The notes beneath the pieces are model-generated. The model was not told where the DNA came from and made no database searches. It worked only from the letters and a program-made list of their open reading frames with translations. Of a stretch of DNA of 64,000 bases, positions 63,801-64,000 are shown piece by piece; positions within the stretch are counted from its first letter, which is position 1, and each line of letters opens with the position of its first letter. Position numbers and translations under genes: made by a program. This stretch comes from Halomonas sp. QHL1 (GTDB taxonomy: Bacteria > Pseudomonadota > Gammaproteobacteria > Pseudomonadales > Halomonadaceae): positions 1,382,025 to 1,446,024 of the forward strand of contig NZ_MINL01000001.1 in the NCBI RefSeq assembly GCF_001882345.1. Direction: 5' to 3'.

Positions 63801-64000
63801 GATGTCGCTGGCTTCCGCCGTGTTGTCACCGCCGGTCAGGGTCTCGAAGGAGATCGCATAGTCTGTCTCCGCCGCTTCATCCAGCGTGACGGTAAAGACC
63901 GCGGTGCTACCTTCATTGACAGTGCCCGCATCACCCACGGTAATGCCCGGACGGTCATCGTCTGGGTTGGTGCCGGGGCCACTGCCATCATCCACGATGG
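60888..64000 (-). CDS. Large RTX/Calx-beta adhesin, C-terminal part (runs off window)
   Basis: At least 1035 residues of a giant surface adhesin are visible; the 5' end lies beyond base 64000. From the window edge inward there are Calx-beta type repeats (to about 63160), a beta-rich segment, a von Willebrand A domain with MIDAS motif FMVDTSGSIS (near 62190), RTX nonapeptides (GGEGNDILYGQGGDDLLVGG, near 61190-61330) and a type I secretion C-terminus (ADIFAWELGDQGKEE, VMDFNLSEGDRLDIGELL). Such LapA-like proteins are exported by type I secretion and held in the outer membrane until LapG cuts them. The nearby lapG-lapD genes fit. The LapG site, retention module and secretion genes are outside the window. 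Confidence 0.9.
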   Translation of the reverse strand, partial: IVDDGSGPGTNPDDDRPGITVGDAGTVNEGSTAVFTVTLDEAAETDYAISFETLTGGDNTAEASDIGAMTVTYQDAEGETQTLTADGAGNYIVPAGITTLSVSVETTQDDVYEGEETFQLEATTESGASDTGNATIVDDGSGPGTNPDDDRPTLSVSDPVVVEDAGYVIFNISLSNLSEEDVSFDLSLGENSAVSPEDFEGLEVSTDGGQTWSTAESATIAAGEVSLLVRTKITNDATPEDRESFFLRADVTSGSVTNTAGVASGTGWIIDDDLTVKLTMKELVSNEDQKINIANVKNSDSRFEIKAYGADGKLSEVSIVNNPNSKVVGFGVKGNATGDARELGENERIEIEFNDGVTEVTLQYSWLAPNEQAKYVLLDADKNVISEHIVTGVTDQIDNQFTASSPEQLVKYITLSTPGHGEGNNNGNDDYLVHEITYSTGKSYALTLDIDAGPDVYNDEQITSILITTPADTVLSHGENLGLNADGNTIWSLPLQEGGGLIYTTDNGTGIVTIEGLKVSVPANFEGNIEVTAAVSAEYSYQNQAGETLIEETNGSDSVTSAQYFTQEGTAEEDVLTGTDANDIIIGDVPGLKLVDGTNYNIAFMVDTSGSISNHDIASAKRSLEEVFKTLKQSADGEKAGSVNVYLVDFDTQAGSHVSVNLSDSDALAKLQFVLDGMQSGGGTNYEDVSKTTANWFYSNAVQNNDGTNLSYFITDGLPTYYQNSRQNNAQYNEDGKGGYELSVVAGNGQNTTQSVLNNSKEGFALLDGLSEIKAIGLGSGLNAENLSDFDSDGSVQTDINPEELAEAIVGQNVELPPADDVVSGGDGDDILFGDQFTSPSIEGNGISALKAYVADQLGGLDVNSLTAEQVSQYITDNNEEVGELTEALGGNDTLRGGEGNDILYGQGGDDLLVGGEGDDLLYGGAGADIFAWELGDQGKEEAPATDTVMDFNLSEGDRLDIGELLSDMDEDTIDKYIQVDTDDKGETVLNISTKGGLGDNGENADQHIVLNGVDMGNQSSSDFLQSLLQDVPKTE
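63543..64000 (-). repeat. 405-base repeat unit in the adhesin gene
   Basis: The segment starting cggacggtcatcg at 63543 recurs at 63948 with the same following bases (through catccacgatgg), giving a 405-base, 135-codon period. The second copy is cut by the window edge. It encodes one Calx-beta type domain with a DDGSGPGTNPDDDRP linker. More copies are expected to the right. Confidence 0.85.

Noticed and set aside
63543..64000. CRISPR-like repeat array
   Set aside because: The period is 405 bases and in frame with an adhesin domain; no short direct repeats with unique spacers exist anywhere in the window.

Overview
The window looks like chromosomal DNA of a moderately GC-rich gammaproteobacterium of the Halomonadaceae, most likely Halomonas or a close relative. 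The main reasons are the class I PHA synthase and phasin cluster, the E. coli/Pseudomonas-like blocks (trpGDC, cysPTWA, potFGHI, ybbAP-tesA, smr/prmB/aroC) and the LapD/LapG adhesin-control genes. This placement is inferred from gene content; no rRNA or tRNA gene is present to test it. Almost every base is coding. I see no CRISPR array, intact insertion sequence, prophage or replication origin.

Layout. 1-4538: the end of a YdiJ-type FAD oxidoreductase, then an RND efflux adaptor and pump. 4551-7056 (minus): trpG-trpD-trpC. 7145-9096 (minus): a decayed NAD-linked formate dehydrogenase locus. Its diaphorase subunit is split by a frameshift in a ten-G tract and its catalytic subunit is reduced to a short internal-deletion remnant. 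9280-13078: a manganese-type solute-binding protein, gph, an NDH-2 type NADH dehydrogenase and rpe. 13347-17156: cysPTWA sulfate/thiosulfate uptake. 17216-18876: a lower-GC pair, an AlkB-type dioxygenase and an EamA transporter. 19036-21422: a YajG-type lipoprotein, tpm, an SH3-domain membrane protein and a DUF1820 protein.

21686-24997 is the most novel part. It is a two-gene operon of an ATP-grasp enzyme and a 685-residue unrecognised protein whose C-terminal half carries a papain-like Gln/Cys...His...Asn arrangement. It is followed by tlyA, an MscK-like channel, phospholipase A, a yqjDEK-like envelope trio and an HI0933-type flavoprotein. 32965-37169 is a second RND system behind a perfect palindrome, followed by REP-like repeats.

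37397-42410: a DUF3617 protein, a CPXCG protein and the potFGHI putrescine transporter. 42778-45071: ahpC and ahpF behind a good OxyR site. 45249-48447 (minus): a DUF6489-like protein, phasin and phaC. The first and last share an unusual SxGL repeat. 48528-56986: aroC, prmB, an Smr protein, patatin, an alpha/beta hydrolase and ybbAP. 56985-64000: tesA, then lapG-lapD, a small acidic protein and the C-terminal part of a large RTX/Calx-beta adhesin that runs off the right edge. LapD (c-di-GMP receptor), LapG (periplasmic protease) and the adhesin form a plausible attachment/detachment module.
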